Shown here piece after piece: positions 62,984-64,000 of a stretch of 64,000 nt of DNA. The notes beneath the pieces were generated by a model that was given only the letters and a program-made list of their open reading frames with translations, ran no database searches and was not told where the DNA came from. Positions within the stretch are counted from its first letter, which is position 1. Each line of letters begins with the position of its first letter. A program made the position numbers and the translations under genes. Origin of the DNA: Candidatus Rokubacteria bacterium RIFCSPLOWO2_02_FULL_73_56 (GTDB lineage Bacteria > Methylomirabilota > Methylomirabilia > Rokubacteriales > CSP1-6); NCBI GenBank assembly GCA_001788495.1, contig MGCF01000126.1, positions 1-64,000 on the forward strand, given 5' to 3'.

Positions 62984-63466
62984 GTGAAGCGCCTCTGGGC
63001 GCCCTGGCGGATGAGCTACGTCGCCGGCTCCCGCGCAGCGTCGGGCTGCGTCCTCTGCGAGGCCGCCGCGGCCCCCGACGATCGCAAGGTCCTGGTCCTG
63101 GCCCGGCGCCCGCGCGCCTTCCTGGTCCTCAACGCCTACCCCTACGCCGCCGGCCACCTGATGGCGGTCGTCAACCGCCACGTCGGCCCCCTCGCGGAGG
63201 CGACGGCCGCGGAGGTCGCGGGCGTGATGGAGCTGGTGAGCTTCGCGATCGCGATCCTCGGCGCCGAGTACGGGCCCGAGGGGTTCAACGTCGGGCTCAA
63301 CCAGGGACGGGTGGCGGGCGCCGGGATCACGGACCACCTGCACGTGCACGTGGTGCCGCGCTGGAACGGCGACACCAACTTCATGTCGGTGCTCGGCGAC
63401 GTGCGCGTCCTGCCCGAGGCGCTCGAGACGACCTGGGAGCGGCTCCGGAGGCGGTGCGGTGGCTGA
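62984..63466 (+). CDS. HIT family hydrolase/phosphorylase
   Basis: CVLCEAAAAPDDRKVLVLARRPRAFLVLNAYPYAAGHLMAVVNRHV; HLHVHVVPRWNGDTNFM. Confidence 0.92.
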   Translation: MKRLWAPWRMSYVAGSRAASGCVLCEAAAAPDDRKVLVLARRPRAFLVLNAYPYAAGHLMAVVNRHVGPLAEATAAEVAGVMELVSFAIAILGAEYGPEGFNVGLNQGRVAGAGITDHLHVHVVPRWNGDTNFMSVLGDVRVLPEALETTWERLRRRCGG

Positions 63467-64000
63467 GGGCCCGGCCGAGCCGACCCCGATGATGCGGCAG
63501 TACCGGGAGCTGAAGCGCCGCTACCCGGACTACCTCCTGCTGTTCCGCCTCGGCGACTTCTACGAGACGTTCTTCGAGGACGCCGAGACCGCGGCGCGCC
63601 TGCTGCAGATCACGCTGACCTCCCGGCAGGGCGCGCCGATGGCCGGCATCCCGCACCACGCGGCCGACGGCCACATCGCCAAGCTCGTCCGCGCGGGACG
63701 GAAGATCGCGGTCTCCGAGCAGCTCGAGGCGCCGGGCCGGACCAGGAAGCTCCTGCGGCGGGACGTCGTGCGCGTGATCACGCCGGGCACGCTCACCGAC
63801 ACGGCCTACCTCGCCGGCGCCGCGAACAACTTCCTGCTCGCCCTGGCCCCGGGGCGGGGCGTGCTCGGGGTCGCGCTCGTGGACGTGTCGACCGGCGAGT
63901 TCTGGGCGGGCGAGGACGGCGCCGAGGACGTCGGGGTGCTCGCGGCGGCGCTCCTGCGCCGGCCCGCCGAGGTCCTGCTGCCGGAGCCCCTGCGCGCGGA
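63459..64000 (+). CDS. mutS: DNA mismatch repair protein MutS, N-terminal part (runs off right edge)
   Basis: GTG 63459: VAEGPAEPTPMMRQYRELKRRYPDYLLLFRLGDFYETFFEDAETAARLLQITLTSRQGAPMAGIPHHAADGHIAKLVRAGRKIAVSEQ. Confidence 0.94.
   Translation, partial: MAEGPAEPTPMMRQYRELKRRYPDYLLLFRLGDFYETFFEDAETAARLLQITLTSRQGAPMAGIPHHAADGHIAKLVRAGRKIAVSEQLEAPGRTRKLLRRDVVRVITPGTLTDTAYLAGAANNFLLALAPGRGVLGVALVDVSTGEFWAGEDGAEDVGVLAAALLRRPAEVLLPEPLRA

Overview
This window is a very GC-rich, gene-dense bacterial chromosome segment. Almost every gene is on the + strand, many with 1-4 nt stop/start overlaps (ATGA/GTGA). It looks like a Gram-negative core-genome region; a Rokubacteria/Methylomirabilota-like or deep-proteobacterial origin is an inference only. 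Order: M16 peptidase pair, rhomboid, tlyA, nadK, recN, secA, smc, rodZ-like, ftsY, ribD-ribE-ribBA-ribH-nusB, metallophosphoesterase, lnt, prfB, lysS, lolCD, clpC, bamA-skp-lpxD-lpxA-(Gfo/Idh)-lpxI-lpxB-lysophospholipid acyltransferase-waaA-lpxK, heptosyl/glycosyltransferase and heptose biosynthesis cluster, GT2, trpS, scpA-scpB, rluB-like, pheA-hisC-tyrA-aroA-cmk::plsC-rpsA, sppA, IHF/HU, HIT, mutS (partial). The standout is a ~559-aa intein with LAGLIDADG endonuclease motifs, inserted exactly in the Walker A P-loop of SMC (GPNGCGK^SNI). Other notable items: a prfB +1 programmed frameshift site (CTTTGAC), a Cmk-PlsC fusion, a decayed class III cyclase fragment between secA and smc, a duplicated gene start with a 67-bp insert at the GT2 gene, and promoter-like elements placed so that recN and gmhB transcripts would be leaderless. 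No tRNA, rRNA or CRISPR was recognised.
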